The notes below the pieces were generated by a model that searched no databases, was not told the DNA's origin, and was given only the letters and a program-made list of their open reading frames with translations. Shown here piece by piece: positions 1 through 7,679 of a stretch of 9,417 bases of DNA. A program made the translations under genes and the position numbers. Positions within the stretch are counted from its first letter, which is position 1, and the number at the start of each line of letters is the position of its first letter. Source of the DNA: Bacteroidota bacterium (GTDB taxonomy: Bacteria; Bacteroidota; Bacteroidia; Flavobacteriales_F; PHOS-HE28); contig JAEYWT010000402.1 of assembly GCA_023428865.1 (NCBI GenBank), forward strand, positions 1 through 9,417. Direction: 5' to 3'.

Positions 1-75
1 GAGTATCACAGCATCAACTTCCTGGGCTTCGTACAGCTCGCTTGTGCTATGATTCTTATGCGCAAACTATTTTGA
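1..75 (+). CDS. C-terminal tail of a probable IS5/IS4-type transposase (cut by window edge)
   Basis: An open frame enters from the left edge and ends at TGA 73-75, giving 24 residues that include SINFLGFVQLACAMILMRKL. A hydrophobic FLGFxxLACAMIxxR ending is typical of the last helix of IS5/IS4-type DDE transposases, which cut and paste their own insertion sequence. This is recognition by eye from a short piece; no catalytic residue lies in the window. The bases just after the stop (about 68-87, CTATTTTGAGATGGCTTCTA) could include the terminal inverted repeat of the element, but its partner is outside the window. The frame converges on the response regulator, with only 22 bases between the two stop codons. 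It could instead be the tail of an unrelated membrane protein. Confidence 0.5.
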   Translation, partial: EYHSINFLGFVQLACAMILMRKLF

Positions 76-97
76 GATGGCTTCTAGTGTCGAATGG

Positions 98-733
98 TCA
101 GCGGCCGAAGAAACGGTTCACGGCTTCGGTACGGTTGTTCACGTGCATCTTGCCATAGATGCGGTGGATGTGCTGCTTCACCGAACCTTCGCTGATGCTC
201 ATACGCGCCGCGATCTCCTTGTACAGCAACCCTTGGGCGAGCAGTTCCAGCACTAGGAATTCGCGATCCGAAAGGGAAACACCCAGTTCTTCACGTGGCA
301 GGCTGGTGGTGGGTCTGAAATGTTTCACCACGCGCCGTGCCACGCTCATGCTCATGGGTGATCCGCCTTCATGCACTTCGCGGATCGCTTGCACGATCTG
401 TTCGGGAGAAGAGTTCTTCAGCAGATACCCATTGGCGCCGGCCTTCAGCGCTTCGAACACTTTATCGTCCGTGTCGTTCACGGTGTAGATCAGGAACTGC
501 GCGTGGCTCCAGCGTGGGCCCAATTCGCGCACGCCTGCGATACCATCCATTCCGGGTAGGTTCACATCCATCAGCACTACATCAGGTTCAGCACCATGAC
601 ATGTGAGCGCGTCTTCCACGGAGCCATGTGCCTCGAGCACCTTCATGCCGGGGGTGGCGATGAACACGGCGCGAAGCATCTCGCGGATGCGTTCGTCATC
701 TTCTACGATGCGCAGGGTGATGGTCTTTTCCAC
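98..733 (-). CDS. LuxR-type (NarL/FixJ family) two-component response regulator
   Basis: A 211-residue cytoplasmic transcription regulator, the usual length for the NarL/FixJ family. The receiver domain spans about residues 5-122: acidic pocket E11-D12-D13, phospho-acceptor D56 in LMDVNLPGMDG, switch residue T84, and conserved K106 in GYLLK. The LuxR-type helix-turn-helix covers about residues 152-208, with the family pattern LSDREFLVLELLAQG, then YKEIAARMSISEGSVKQHI and the ending NNRTEAV. Phosphorylation of D56 should promote dimerisation and DNA binding. The start is GTG (CAC at 731-733 on the plus strand); no in-frame ATG precedes it that would still follow the kinase stop, and it leaves the normal short lead before the first receiver strand. 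It lies 36 bases downstream of the histidine kinase gene on the same strand, so the two are very likely co-transcribed and cognate. Its target genes cannot be inferred. Confidence 0.93.
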   Translation of the reverse strand: MEKTITLRIVEDDERIREMLRAVFIATPGMKVLEAHGSVEDALTCHGAEPDVVLMDVNLPGMDGIAGVRELGPRWSHAQFLIYTVNDTDDKVFEALKAGANGYLLKNSSPEQIVQAIREVHEGGSPMSMSVARRVVKHFRPTTSLPREELGVSLSDREFLVLELLAQGLLYKEIAARMSISEGSVKQHIHRIYGKMHVNNRTEAVNRFFGR

Positions 734-769
734 GTGGCGAAGGTGGGGTGAAGCGGATGTCGGTACAAG

Positions 770-2614
770 CTAACTTTCGTTCACCCGGAACGGGACCTTG
801 AGCGTAAGGCGGGTGCCTCTTCCGTTCAGACCGGATTCCAGGGTGAACTCACCACCTACCTGTTGGGCCCGTTTCGCCATGTTCACCAGACCATGGCCGC
901 TTCGTTTTGGCTTGGTTGGTATGCCAATGCCATCATCCGCCACTAGGGCCAACAGGCCATTCTTCCACTGCATCGAGAGGGTCACGTGTTCGGCGTTCGC
1001 GTGTTTCACCACGTTGTGCAAGGCCTCCTTGATCACGAGGAAGATGTTCCGACGCTGTTGGGTGGTGAGTTGAATGGCGGGCCACGCCTCATCCAGCTCA
1101 AGTGATAGACTTATGCCATGCGCATCCAGATAGTTTCGTGCATGGGAGGAGATGTAGGCCACCAGATCATCCAGGCTGCCTTGGTCATCCTGCATGGCCC
1201 AGATGATATCGCGCATGCTGGTGATGAGCTCTTCGGCGGCGGTGGCTTGTTCGCGCAGGAGTGGGGCCAGGGCTGAAGAGGGGTCTTGGAGCACCGACAT
1301 TTCGCTCCGCAATTTCAGTGCGCTGAGGCCTACGCCGAGGTCGTCGTGCAAGTCGCGGCTCACCTGTTCCCTGATGCGTAGTTCGGCGATGGTGCGTTCC
1401 TGCTGTGCGTGGGCCGCTTCGATCTCCGCCAAGCGCCGCTTGTGTCGTTGCCGAGCACCGTTCACGAGGTAGATGGTGGAAATGCCTGCAATGGCGAAGA
1501 GGCTGGCGATCATCACCCACCATCGTGTGCGTTGGGCATTGCGTAATTGGTCGGCCACGCGTGCGCGATCAAGCCGTTCCACCTCCAGGGCGTTGTCGGT
1601 CTTCAAGAGCAGGGCTTGGGTGCGTAACGCGGATCGGATGTTGTTCGCTGTAATGCTGCTATCGATGCGGTGCCATTGAGCGCGTTCGTTCAGCGCAGCG
1701 GAAAGATGCCCGATGTGCTCATATGTACGTGCGGCCTGTTTGGAGAAGTTACGCTGTGTTACAAGCCCGATGTTCGATCGGTAGCGGGTCAAGTATTCCT
1801 TGGCGTGTTCCAAAGCCGCAACCGCATCTCGTTCCCTTCCAGCAAGTGCGAGCGCAAGGGCTTTCCCAACGAGCGCATCCACTCCGATATCACGATCACT
1901 TGCGCTATCGGCAATGATCCAGCTACGTTCATAATGCTCCAGCGCGATAGATGGTTTTCCGCGCAGCACATGCAGATTACCCAAGCTCCAAAGGGCAACG
2001 GCCACGGCGCGCTGTGCATGGGCGGCGGTAGCCAACTGCAAGGAGTGTTGCAAATGGAACTCAGCGCTATCCAACTGACCCAAGCTGGTGAGATAGCTGC
2101 CCAGATTGCCGTGGATGTGGTACAGCTCCGAAACCGGGTAACGCGCGGCAGGGCGTTCCGGGAACCAGTGCAGTGCCAGGTGCATGTAGGGCAATGCTTC
2201 ACGGCTGTCCTGTATGTTCTCGTGCAGCAGTCCTTTGAGGTTGTATGCGTTCGCTATCAAGGTGCTATCGCGCAATTCCAACGCGAGGCGTTCGGCTTCG
2301 TTCAGGTCGTGCATGGCCTCGTTGAACAGCCCTTCGTAATACAATACCTCCGCTCGGTAGGCGAGGAAGTAGTGCTGTTCCTCCAACTGTGTACGTGGGT
2401 CCAGTGAAGCCAATCCGGCATTGATCGCCAATAGGGCGCTATCCCCATGGAAACCATCCATGAACGCGACCGCACAGACTAGGTGGCCATGGAGTACGGT
2501 GTCCTGGAAAGGCGGCAACTTGCGCATGCCCCGCACGGCTTCTGCTCCACGCGTGTTACCCGCCAGCACGACTAGCAGCGCGAGGATGGTCAACGGCTTT
2601 GAGCAGGACCTCAT
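770..2614 (-). CDS. TPR-containing sensor histidine kinase, HisKA_3 type
   Basis: A 614-residue membrane sensor kinase, probable partner of the LuxR-type regulator downstream. A signal peptide is visible at residues 1-26 (hydrophobic TILALLVVLAG, then small residues ending GAEA), which supports this ATG over the later M30. Residues ~60-320 are helical, with TPR-like repeats, for example AYNLKGLLHENIQDSREALP and ALWSLGNLHVLRGKPSIALE. This part should be periplasmic because a single membrane helix follows at about 365-384 (WWVMIASLFAIAGISTIYLV). A short coiled coil leads to the HisKA_3 dimerisation box with phospho-acceptor H423 in SRDLHDDLG. The HATPase_c domain shows the N box (KEALHNVVKHA, N534), G1 (ADDGIGIP, 559-566) and G2 (GHGLVNM, 573-579). 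All catalytic boxes look intact. TPR kinases of this layout are common in Bacteroidota; the ligand is unknown. Confidence 0.93.
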   Translation of the reverse strand: MRSCSKPLTILALLVVLAGNTRGAEAVRGMRKLPPFQDTVLHGHLVCAVAFMDGFHGDSALLAINAGLASLDPRTQLEEQHYFLAYRAEVLYYEGLFNEAMHDLNEAERLALELRDSTLIANAYNLKGLLHENIQDSREALPYMHLALHWFPERPAARYPVSELYHIHGNLGSYLTSLGQLDSAEFHLQHSLQLATAAHAQRAVAVALWSLGNLHVLRGKPSIALEHYERSWIIADSASDRDIGVDALVGKALALALAGRERDAVAALEHAKEYLTRYRSNIGLVTQRNFSKQAARTYEHIGHLSAALNERAQWHRIDSSITANNIRSALRTQALLLKTDNALEVERLDRARVADQLRNAQRTRWWVMIASLFAIAGISTIYLVNGARQRHKRRLAEIEAAHAQQERTIAELRIREQVSRDLHDDLGVGLSALKLRSEMSVLQDPSSALAPLLREQATAAEELITSMRDIIWAMQDDQGSLDDLVAYISSHARNYLDAHGISLSLELDEAWPAIQLTTQQRRNIFLVIKEALHNVVKHANAEHVTLSMQWKNGLLALVADDGIGIPTKPKRSGHGLVNMAKRAQQVGGEFTLESGLNGRGTRLTLKVPFRVNES

Positions 2615-2993
2615 TTCGGTGGTGAAGCGGTGGGTTATGCGAATATCGCAGATCCCAAGCGTTCAGTGGTATGCGCATTACGACACAAGGATAGCCAGGG
2701 CAATGGCTATTGGGTGGGCAGCTTGGCCGGCACGGTCGACTTCGATCGTGGGTCGATCACCGATGGACGTTGCCGATATTGACCTGCACGTGTGGCCCGA
2801 TCCGGTGACCGATCAGCTGACCATGCAAGGTCTACGACCCGGAACCACCGTAGTAATATTGGATGCCCTGGGCAGAACCGTGCATACGGGGCAGGTCGTA
2901 AGCAGCACCGTGCAGGTACCGATCACGGGCATGCCCAATGGGTACTACGTGTTGCGTACTTCGGATGGCCGAAGCCGGAAGTTCGTGAAGTGA
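2615..2993 (+). pseudogene. Remnant of a secreted beta-propeller protein with T9SS sorting domain, split between two frames
   Basis: This is the whole gap between the histidine kinase start and the permease stop. From about 2627 to 2782 one frame, without a usable ATG, reads a propeller-blade-like stretch including GNGYWVGSLAGTVDFDRGS and then stops at 2780-2782. In the next frame, from about 2763 to the TGA at 2991-2993, lies a recognisable C-terminal type IX secretion sorting domain: DIDLHVWPDPVTDQLTM, then VVILDALGRTVHTGQ, and the ending GMPNGYYVLRTSDGRSRKFV. The blade piece aligns in spacing with residues ~346-363 of the intact protein at 7680-9281 (D..., N, G..., G, VD[FW]). I infer a frameshift near 2760-2780 and loss of the 5' part, whose place is taken by the kinase gene. 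A 96-residue frame starting at ATG 2703 exists but has no signal peptide, so a functional small protein is unlikely. The end lies 1 base from the convergent permease stop. Confidence 0.6.
2686..2693 (-). promoter_or_regulatory. Weak candidate -7 element for the histidine kinase operon
   Basis: On the minus strand this reads TATCCTTG, one mismatch from the Bacteroidota consensus TAnnTTTG, and ends 71 bases before the kinase start. No convincing -33 TTG element lies at the usual spacing upstream. It sits inside the propeller remnant, so if real it arose in or was reused from former coding DNA. Confidence 0.2.
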
Positions 2994-2994
2994 G

Positions 2995-5900
2995 CTACTT
3001 CACCACCAACGACTTCATGTTGTCCGACATCACACGGTCTATGAACAGGTGATCCCGGTCGATCACGGCCTGTAGTGGTTTCTCGGCTACGTTGAAGGTG
3101 AGTTTGTTCACACCGCTCTTCAACCGAATGCGCTGGTGTAGCAGTGGTACATCGTTCTTAGACTTATCGGCTTTTGCGCCGAACTTCGGAACACGCATGA
3201 TGCTCACATCCATCCAATCGTTCATTGGCGCGGGCGTTTCACGACCCAAGGAATCGGCGTAGTTCTTCTCGCCCCACAACGTGAGAGAGACCTCGTAGGT
3301 GCTGTCTGGCAACATCCGTGCGGTGGCCGTGTCGACCCGGTTGTTGTACAGGGTGATCTTCTTAAACCCATCAACGAGCAGGTAGCTCAAGCTATCGGGC
3401 ACCACCTTCTCCAGTTCGCGGTAGAGGTCAAGGGCAGTGGGGTAGGGCGGTTCAGCATAGCCGAAGGTGTCTACCAACGCGCGGAAAGCCGTGTTCAACT
3501 GCTCTTCACCCACGAAATCGCGCAGACCGTAGAGAATGACACTGCCTTTGTTGTAGTGGATGTAGCCTTGGTTCTCCACCTCCAGCAGTGGAACTTCCTT
3601 CACATCCTCACTACCCCGGGAGCGTTGGTAGTTATCGCTTTCCAGTTTCAGGAATTTGCGCATCTGGTTCCGCCCGTATTCGCGTTCCATCACCATGAGT
3701 GCGCTGTACTGTGCCATGCTTTCGCTCAACAAGGTGCCGCCCTGCATATTGGCGCCGATCACTTGGTGCGCCCACCACTGGTGCCCCATCTCGTGCGCCA
3801 CCACGTAGAACACCATGTCGATATCCGTGGTATCGCTCAGGTCGGCGATGAACCCGATGCTCTCGCTGTACGGCATGGTGCCCGGGAAGGCTTGTGCGAA
3901 CGTCTGGTAGCGCGGGAATTCGATGATGCGTGCCTGCTTGTGGCGGTACGGCCCGAAGTGCTGACTGTAATAGGTGAGCGAGCGTTGAATGCTGTTGGCC
4001 ATGCGTGGTACGTTCTCGCCGTGTGTCGGGTGGTAGTACACTTCCACATCCACCTTGTTCAAGGGGTTGGCTGGATCCTGCCAAGCTTCGCGATGCACCT
4101 CGTAGCGAGCGCTCATGAACGAGTAGAAGTTCATGCTCGGGTGATCCACCACATACTCGAAGTATCGCTTGCCATCGGCCTCCCATTCACGCACCAGCGA
4201 ACCCGGCGCGATCGCGATCTGGTCCGGTGTGGTGCTGATGATGCTACGCACGTTCACCCAATCGCTGTTCGGCATCAGGTAGTGCTCCATGCGTTGGGCT
4301 GGATCATCGCTCAGCCGCGGCATGCGTTCTTTCGGTGGCAGACCCCGTTTGCGACGTTCGTTACGATCCTGCATTTCACTGCGGGCACTGTACCCGATGG
4401 TGGGTAGCACATCCATGTTGTTGAAGAAGGTGCCGTTCTCGTTCACCTGCATCACGCTCACCTGGTTTTCGAACCCCTTCGGCTCACAGGTCGCGATCAC
4501 GGTGAAGCGCAGGTCTTCGCCGGGCAGCAAGGGTTTGGCCAATTTGTAGATCCTGTAGTCCACGCGTTCGTCGTTCAGCACCAGTTCGGCTCCATCGATC
4601 CGCACATCCTGTTCAATGCCACCGCCACCCATGTTCAGGTGCAAGGAATCGATGGGCGCATTGCCCTTGTTGCGCACCACAACAGTTGCCACACTGCGCA
4701 GGGTGCGGTTCGGAGGATCCAGGTCGATGGTGAACGCGATGTCGATGTAATGCGGTTGAAGGATGCCTTCGTACTTCTTGTAGGTCTGTTCGTAGTACAC
4801 CACATCATCCTCCATTTCGTCACTACCTACGATCTCATTGAGCACTTTGGTGTTGTAGAAATTCCAAGAACCCAAGGCGATCCAGGCGAAGAGAGCTGGC
4901 AGCAGCGCCCATTTGTTCCGTCGGAACCGATCACGCGCCAGCTGCATGCGCCAACCACGGGATGTCTCGCGGCCCCGGATCCAGAAGAGCAGTGCCAGGC
5001 CCATGAGCACGGCCGAGAAGGCCCACCAATAGGCTTTGAACCATGCCCATGCCACCATGGCCGTGCCATAGCCGTTCATGTCTGAATACGTCGTTCGTGG
5101 TGCCGAGTTGAAGTGAGCCAGGTGTGTGCTCACATCCAACGCACCCAACAGGATGCTGCTACCGATCCACACCACGACGAAGACCGCGTAACCCACGTAT
5201 TTGTTGTTGACCAGTACGTGGATCAGGAAGGCCAAGGCGACCATGGAAGCCATGCCCACCAGGTTCGGTAAGATGTAATTGCCTAGGTAAACGGTCGGTT
5301 CAAGGCGGGTGTATCCGTTCAGGAGCTGGAAGATCATGCCACCCAAGGCCGCCAGCACCAGTACGAAGGCAAGCAACAACATCACCGCAGTGTACTTACC
5401 CAGCAGGCCAATGCCCAGTGGTGTTGGTGTGGCATCGTGTACCTCGTCCAATTTCGGTTCGCGTTCTTTCCACACGAGCAGGCCGCTGTAGAAGGTGACC
5501 AGGATCATCAGGAAAAGCGAAAAGCTGCCTTCACTGACATCGTTGACACGGTACGTTACCGGGTGGATGGTGTTCTCGTAGAGCGAAGTGGAGAAAGAGA
5601 GGCTCAGGAACATGTTGAGCATGCCTATACCCGTAACGATCAGGAAAGCCGTGCCCTTGAGCATGCCGGTGAAGTCGTTCCAAACGATGCGGCGCCATTG
5701 GCGGAAGCGCGCGCCGGCACCGAAGCTGCGTTGCACGGAAGGCACAATGATGCGAGCGGCCACCAGTTGATCGACCTTGGTCTCCGATGGTAGGCTCGAA
5801 GCTTTCGTAGCCCGATCGGTGAAGCTGAAGCGCCAATAGCAGAACAGGAAGATCAGTGCCGACACGGCCAGCCAGATGATGCGGTTCCAGAGGAACACAC

Positions 5901-6609
5901 CGTGCATGGGTAGGAGCAGGGTGTTCTTCTCATCCACCGTCCAGTAGCGAGAAATGTACTCGAACGTGGTGCCGGCGAAGGGGTCCAGCAAGGAGGCCAA
6001 TGTCTGGTTCTCCATTTCGCTCATGAAGGTGCCGGCCACACCATTGCCCACCATGATCACCACGGCGGTGATGAAGGCGGCGGCCGTACTGCGGATCAGG
6101 ATGGCCACTGCGAAGATCACCGCTGCGCTGAAAACGATGTTCGGTACACTGAGGTAGAGGTAGGCTTGTGCGTGTGCCAACAAGTCGTTCGGCCCGATGC
6201 GTTCCACATCCACCCACGGCATCACGCTGCCGAGCAACATACCCAAGGTGACACCCAGCAGTGGAAGCGTGGCAACGAACGTGCTTCCAAGGAAACGGCT
6301 CAGCAGGTATTGCCCTTTCTTCAAGGGTGTGCTGAACATGATCTGCTGGGTATTGTTCGCGAAATCGCGGATGGCGCTGGCATTCACGAAGGCCGTTACC
6401 ATCAACAACCCAAGGAAACCCAGGGCCGCGTAGTACTGGAACACCATGTAGGGTGCGTTCAACCACACATTGGCGAAGGTGCCACCAACCACCAGGTCGT
6501 CCCAGGCCACCAGCCCGAAGCCGATGAGCATGAAGAGCACCAAGAAGATGTACACCATGGGCTGCCGTAGCCAATGGCGCAATTCGATCAGGAGCAGGCG
6601 CCAGGTCAT
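2995..6609 (-). CDS. ABC-2 type permease fused to an M1-family metallopeptidase domain
   Basis: A 1204-residue inner-membrane protein, normal in size for the Bacteroidota permease/M1-aminopeptidase fusion family. The N-terminal half has two ABC-2 permease blocks: hydrophobic segments near residues 18-36, 54-77, 107-129, 152-173, 176-196 and 243-260, then 318-338, 363-380, 402-428, 448-467, 472-491, 517-544 and 567-585. From about residue 630 a soluble M1-type region begins, predicted periplasmic. It carries the zinc site H939-E940-M-G-H943 and a third ligand E963 in LLSESMAQY, plus the likely catalytic tyrosine Y1019 in HYNKGS. The usual GAMEN motif is replaced by PYSES (913-917), whose E916 sits at the expected distance before the zinc site. 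The gene's ATG overlaps the ATPase stop by 4 bases (ATGA), so translation is coupled and the two form one transporter. Substrate and peptidase target are unknown. Confidence 0.93.
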   Translation of the reverse strand: MTWRLLLIELRHWLRQPMVYIFLVLFMLIGFGLVAWDDLVVGGTFANVWLNAPYMVFQYYAALGFLGLLMVTAFVNASAIRDFANNTQQIMFSTPLKKGQYLLSRFLGSTFVATLPLLGVTLGMLLGSVMPWVDVERIGPNDLLAHAQAYLYLSVPNIVFSAAVIFAVAILIRSTAAAFITAVVIMVGNGVAGTFMSEMENQTLASLLDPFAGTTFEYISRYWTVDEKNTLLLPMHGVFLWNRIIWLAVSALIFLFCYWRFSFTDRATKASSLPSETKVDQLVAARIIVPSVQRSFGAGARFRQWRRIVWNDFTGMLKGTAFLIVTGIGMLNMFLSLSFSTSLYENTIHPVTYRVNDVSEGSFSLFLMILVTFYSGLLVWKEREPKLDEVHDATPTPLGIGLLGKYTAVMLLLAFVLVLAALGGMIFQLLNGYTRLEPTVYLGNYILPNLVGMASMVALAFLIHVLVNNKYVGYAVFVVVWIGSSILLGALDVSTHLAHFNSAPRTTYSDMNGYGTAMVAWAWFKAYWWAFSAVLMGLALLFWIRGRETSRGWRMQLARDRFRRNKWALLPALFAWIALGSWNFYNTKVLNEIVGSDEMEDDVVYYEQTYKKYEGILQPHYIDIAFTIDLDPPNRTLRSVATVVVRNKGNAPIDSLHLNMGGGGIEQDVRIDGAELVLNDERVDYRIYKLAKPLLPGEDLRFTVIATCEPKGFENQVSVMQVNENGTFFNNMDVLPTIGYSARSEMQDRNERRKRGLPPKERMPRLSDDPAQRMEHYLMPNSDWVNVRSIISTTPDQIAIAPGSLVREWEADGKRYFEYVVDHPSMNFYSFMSARYEVHREAWQDPANPLNKVDVEVYYHPTHGENVPRMANSIQRSLTYYSQHFGPYRHKQARIIEFPRYQTFAQAFPGTMPYSESIGFIADLSDTTDIDMVFYVVAHEMGHQWWAHQVIGANMQGGTLLSESMAQYSALMVMEREYGRNQMRKFLKLESDNYQRSRGSEDVKEVPLLEVENQGYIHYNKGSVILYGLRDFVGEEQLNTAFRALVDTFGYAEPPYPTALDLYRELEKVVPDSLSYLLVDGFKKITLYNNRVDTATARMLPDSTYEVSLTLWGEKNYADSLGRETPAPMNDWMDVSIMRVPKFGAKADKSKNDVPLLHQRIRLKSGVNKLTFNVAEKPLQAVIDRDHLFIDRVMSDNMKSLVVK

Positions 6610-7493
6610 GCGAGGACGGTGTTTCGTACGCCGTTGATGTGGCTGAAGAAGACATCTTCCAATGAAGGTTCCACACCGATGAAGCCATTGCCCGGATCGC
6701 TCTCCGCGAATACATGGATCGAGGGCCGACCGCCGATCAGTTTGTTACTGATCACCGCGTAGGTAGCGTAATGGTCCTCTAGCTCGGCCTTGGCGATGCT
6801 CTTCTCCCAGATACGGCCGCGCACTTCTTTCAGGGAATCGTTCGGTGCACCGGCGAACAGCAGTTTGCCTTTGTTGATGATGGCCATCTTGCTGCAGAGC
6901 TCTTGTACATCCTGCACGATGTGCGTGCTGAGGATCACCACCACGTTCTCGCCGATCTCGGTGAGCAGGTTGTAGAAGCGGTTGCGTTCGCCGGGGTCCA
7001 GGCCGGCAGTGGGTTCGTCAACGATGATGAGCTTGGGCTCGCCGATCAGCGATTGTGCGATACCGAAGCGCTGCTTCATGCCACCGCTGAAACCGGCGAT
7101 ACGGCGATCGCGGTGTTCCCAGAGGTTCACCTTGTGCAGGAGCGCTTCCACCAGGGCTTTGCGTTCGCCATTGTTGATCACGCCCTTCAGCAGTGCGATA
7201 TGGTCCAGCATTTGGCGGGCACTGACACGCGGGTACACCCCGAACTCTTGCGGCAGGTAGCCCAAGACTTTGCGCACCTCGTCCTTCTGGCGCAACACAT
7301 CGATCGGTCCGAGGGTCACGGTGCCGGCATCGGCTTCTTGCAAGGTGGCCAGAATACGCATGAGCGAACTCTTACCCGCGCCGTTTGGACCCAGCAGTCC
7401 GAACATGCCGGTGGGGATGGTGAGGCTTACGTTGTCCAGCGCCTTCACGCCATTGGCGTAGGTCTTGCTGAGGCCGTTGATGACGAGTTCCAT
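6606..7493 (-). CDS. ABC transporter ATP-binding protein
   Basis: A 295-residue cytoplasmic ATPase that powers the permease/peptidase fusion encoded directly downstream. All ATPase motifs are present: Walker A GPNGAGKS (35-42), Q-loop Q82 in GYLPQEFGVYP, signature FSGGMKQ (135-141), Walker B LIIVDEP with catalytic E160, D-loop AGLD, and switch H191 in LSTH. The SGGMKQR form and the C-terminal extension ending EPSLEDVFFSHI (277-288) are typical of ATPases paired with ABC-2 permeases of the drug, antibiotic or multi-copper type; the sequence does not identify a substrate. The start ATG (CAT at 7491-7493) is followed directly by the first strand of the domain (ELVINGLSKTYANG). No Shine-Dalgarno sequence precedes it, as usual in Bacteroidota. 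It is the first gene of a two-gene operon and is transcribed away from the secreted propeller gene at 7680. Confidence 0.95.
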   Translation of the reverse strand: MELVINGLSKTYANGVKALDNVSLTIPTGMFGLLGPNGAGKSSLMRILATLQEADAGTVTLGPIDVLRQKDEVRKVLGYLPQEFGVYPRVSARQMLDHIALLKGVINNGERKALVEALLHKVNLWEHRDRRIAGFSGGMKQRFGIAQSLIGEPKLIIVDEPTAGLDPGERNRFYNLLTEIGENVVVILSTHIVQDVQELCSKMAIINKGKLLFAGAPNDSLKEVRGRIWEKSIAKAELEDHYATYAVISNKLIGGRPSIHVFAESDPGNGFIGVEPSLEDVFFSHINGVRNTVLA

Positions 7494-7679
7494 GGGGTTG
7501 ATGCTTCGTTGTCGAAGATGCAGATTCCGGCTCGAATGCCAGTGGGGTCGTTACATGAACGGTTGGGTCGCGGTTCGTATGGCCGTGGAGCGGTCGATCA
7601 GGCAGCCGAAGTTTTCGTTCACCTTTCATGCAACGTGGAGAAAGCTCCGGGTGTCTTACAGAAGTTACTTTCACCCAAC
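7494..7679. other. Divergent intergenic region between the ABC operon and the secreted propeller gene
   Basis: This 186-base gap must hold the promoters of both the ABC operon (minus) and the propeller gene (plus). On the plus strand a partial -7 element lies at 7666-7673. On the minus strand I see no good TAnnTTTG match. A small perfect hairpin, CTTCG-TTGT-CGAAG at 7504-7517, falls within what would be the 5' leader of the ABC mRNA; its five-base stem is too short to claim a function. Confidence 0.5.
7666..7673 (+). promoter_or_regulatory. Partial -7 promoter element for the secreted propeller gene
   Basis: TACTTTCA matches the first six positions of the Bacteroidota consensus TAnnTTTG and differs in the last two. 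It begins 14 bases before the ATG at 7680, nearly the same spacing as the better element in front of the Fur-family gene, which would imply a very short or absent leader. No clear -33 element is seen. Confidence 0.25.

Noticed and set aside
1670..2407. 245-residue plus-strand open frame
   Set aside because: Antisense to the TPR region of the histidine kinase, with no domain or plausible start context.
2421..2702. N-terminal part of the plus-strand frame leading into the sorting domain
   Set aside because: Up to 2614 it is antisense to the kinase signal peptide and TPR start, and the sequence before ~2760 in this frame shows no secreted-protein character; only the last part is meaningful.
3556..4407. 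283-residue plus-strand open frame
   Set aside because: Antisense to the M1 domain, whose motifs are unambiguous; the composition is shadow-like (rich in H, A and V) with no recognisable domain.
5930..6715. 261-residue minus-strand open frame overlapping the permease and ATPase genes
   Set aside because: It is an out-of-frame shadow of the permease gene; the permease frame shows continuous membrane helices and couples to the ATPase stop.
7504..7517. CTTCG-TTGT-CGAAG hairpin in the ABC leader
   Set aside because: A five-base stem without a T-run or conserved partner is too weak to call an attenuator or terminator.
6903..7679. Upstream extension of the propeller gene's open frame, allowing a 792-residue protein from 6903
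   Set aside because: The extension is antisense to the well-supported ATPase gene, and a clear signal peptide begins at 7680.
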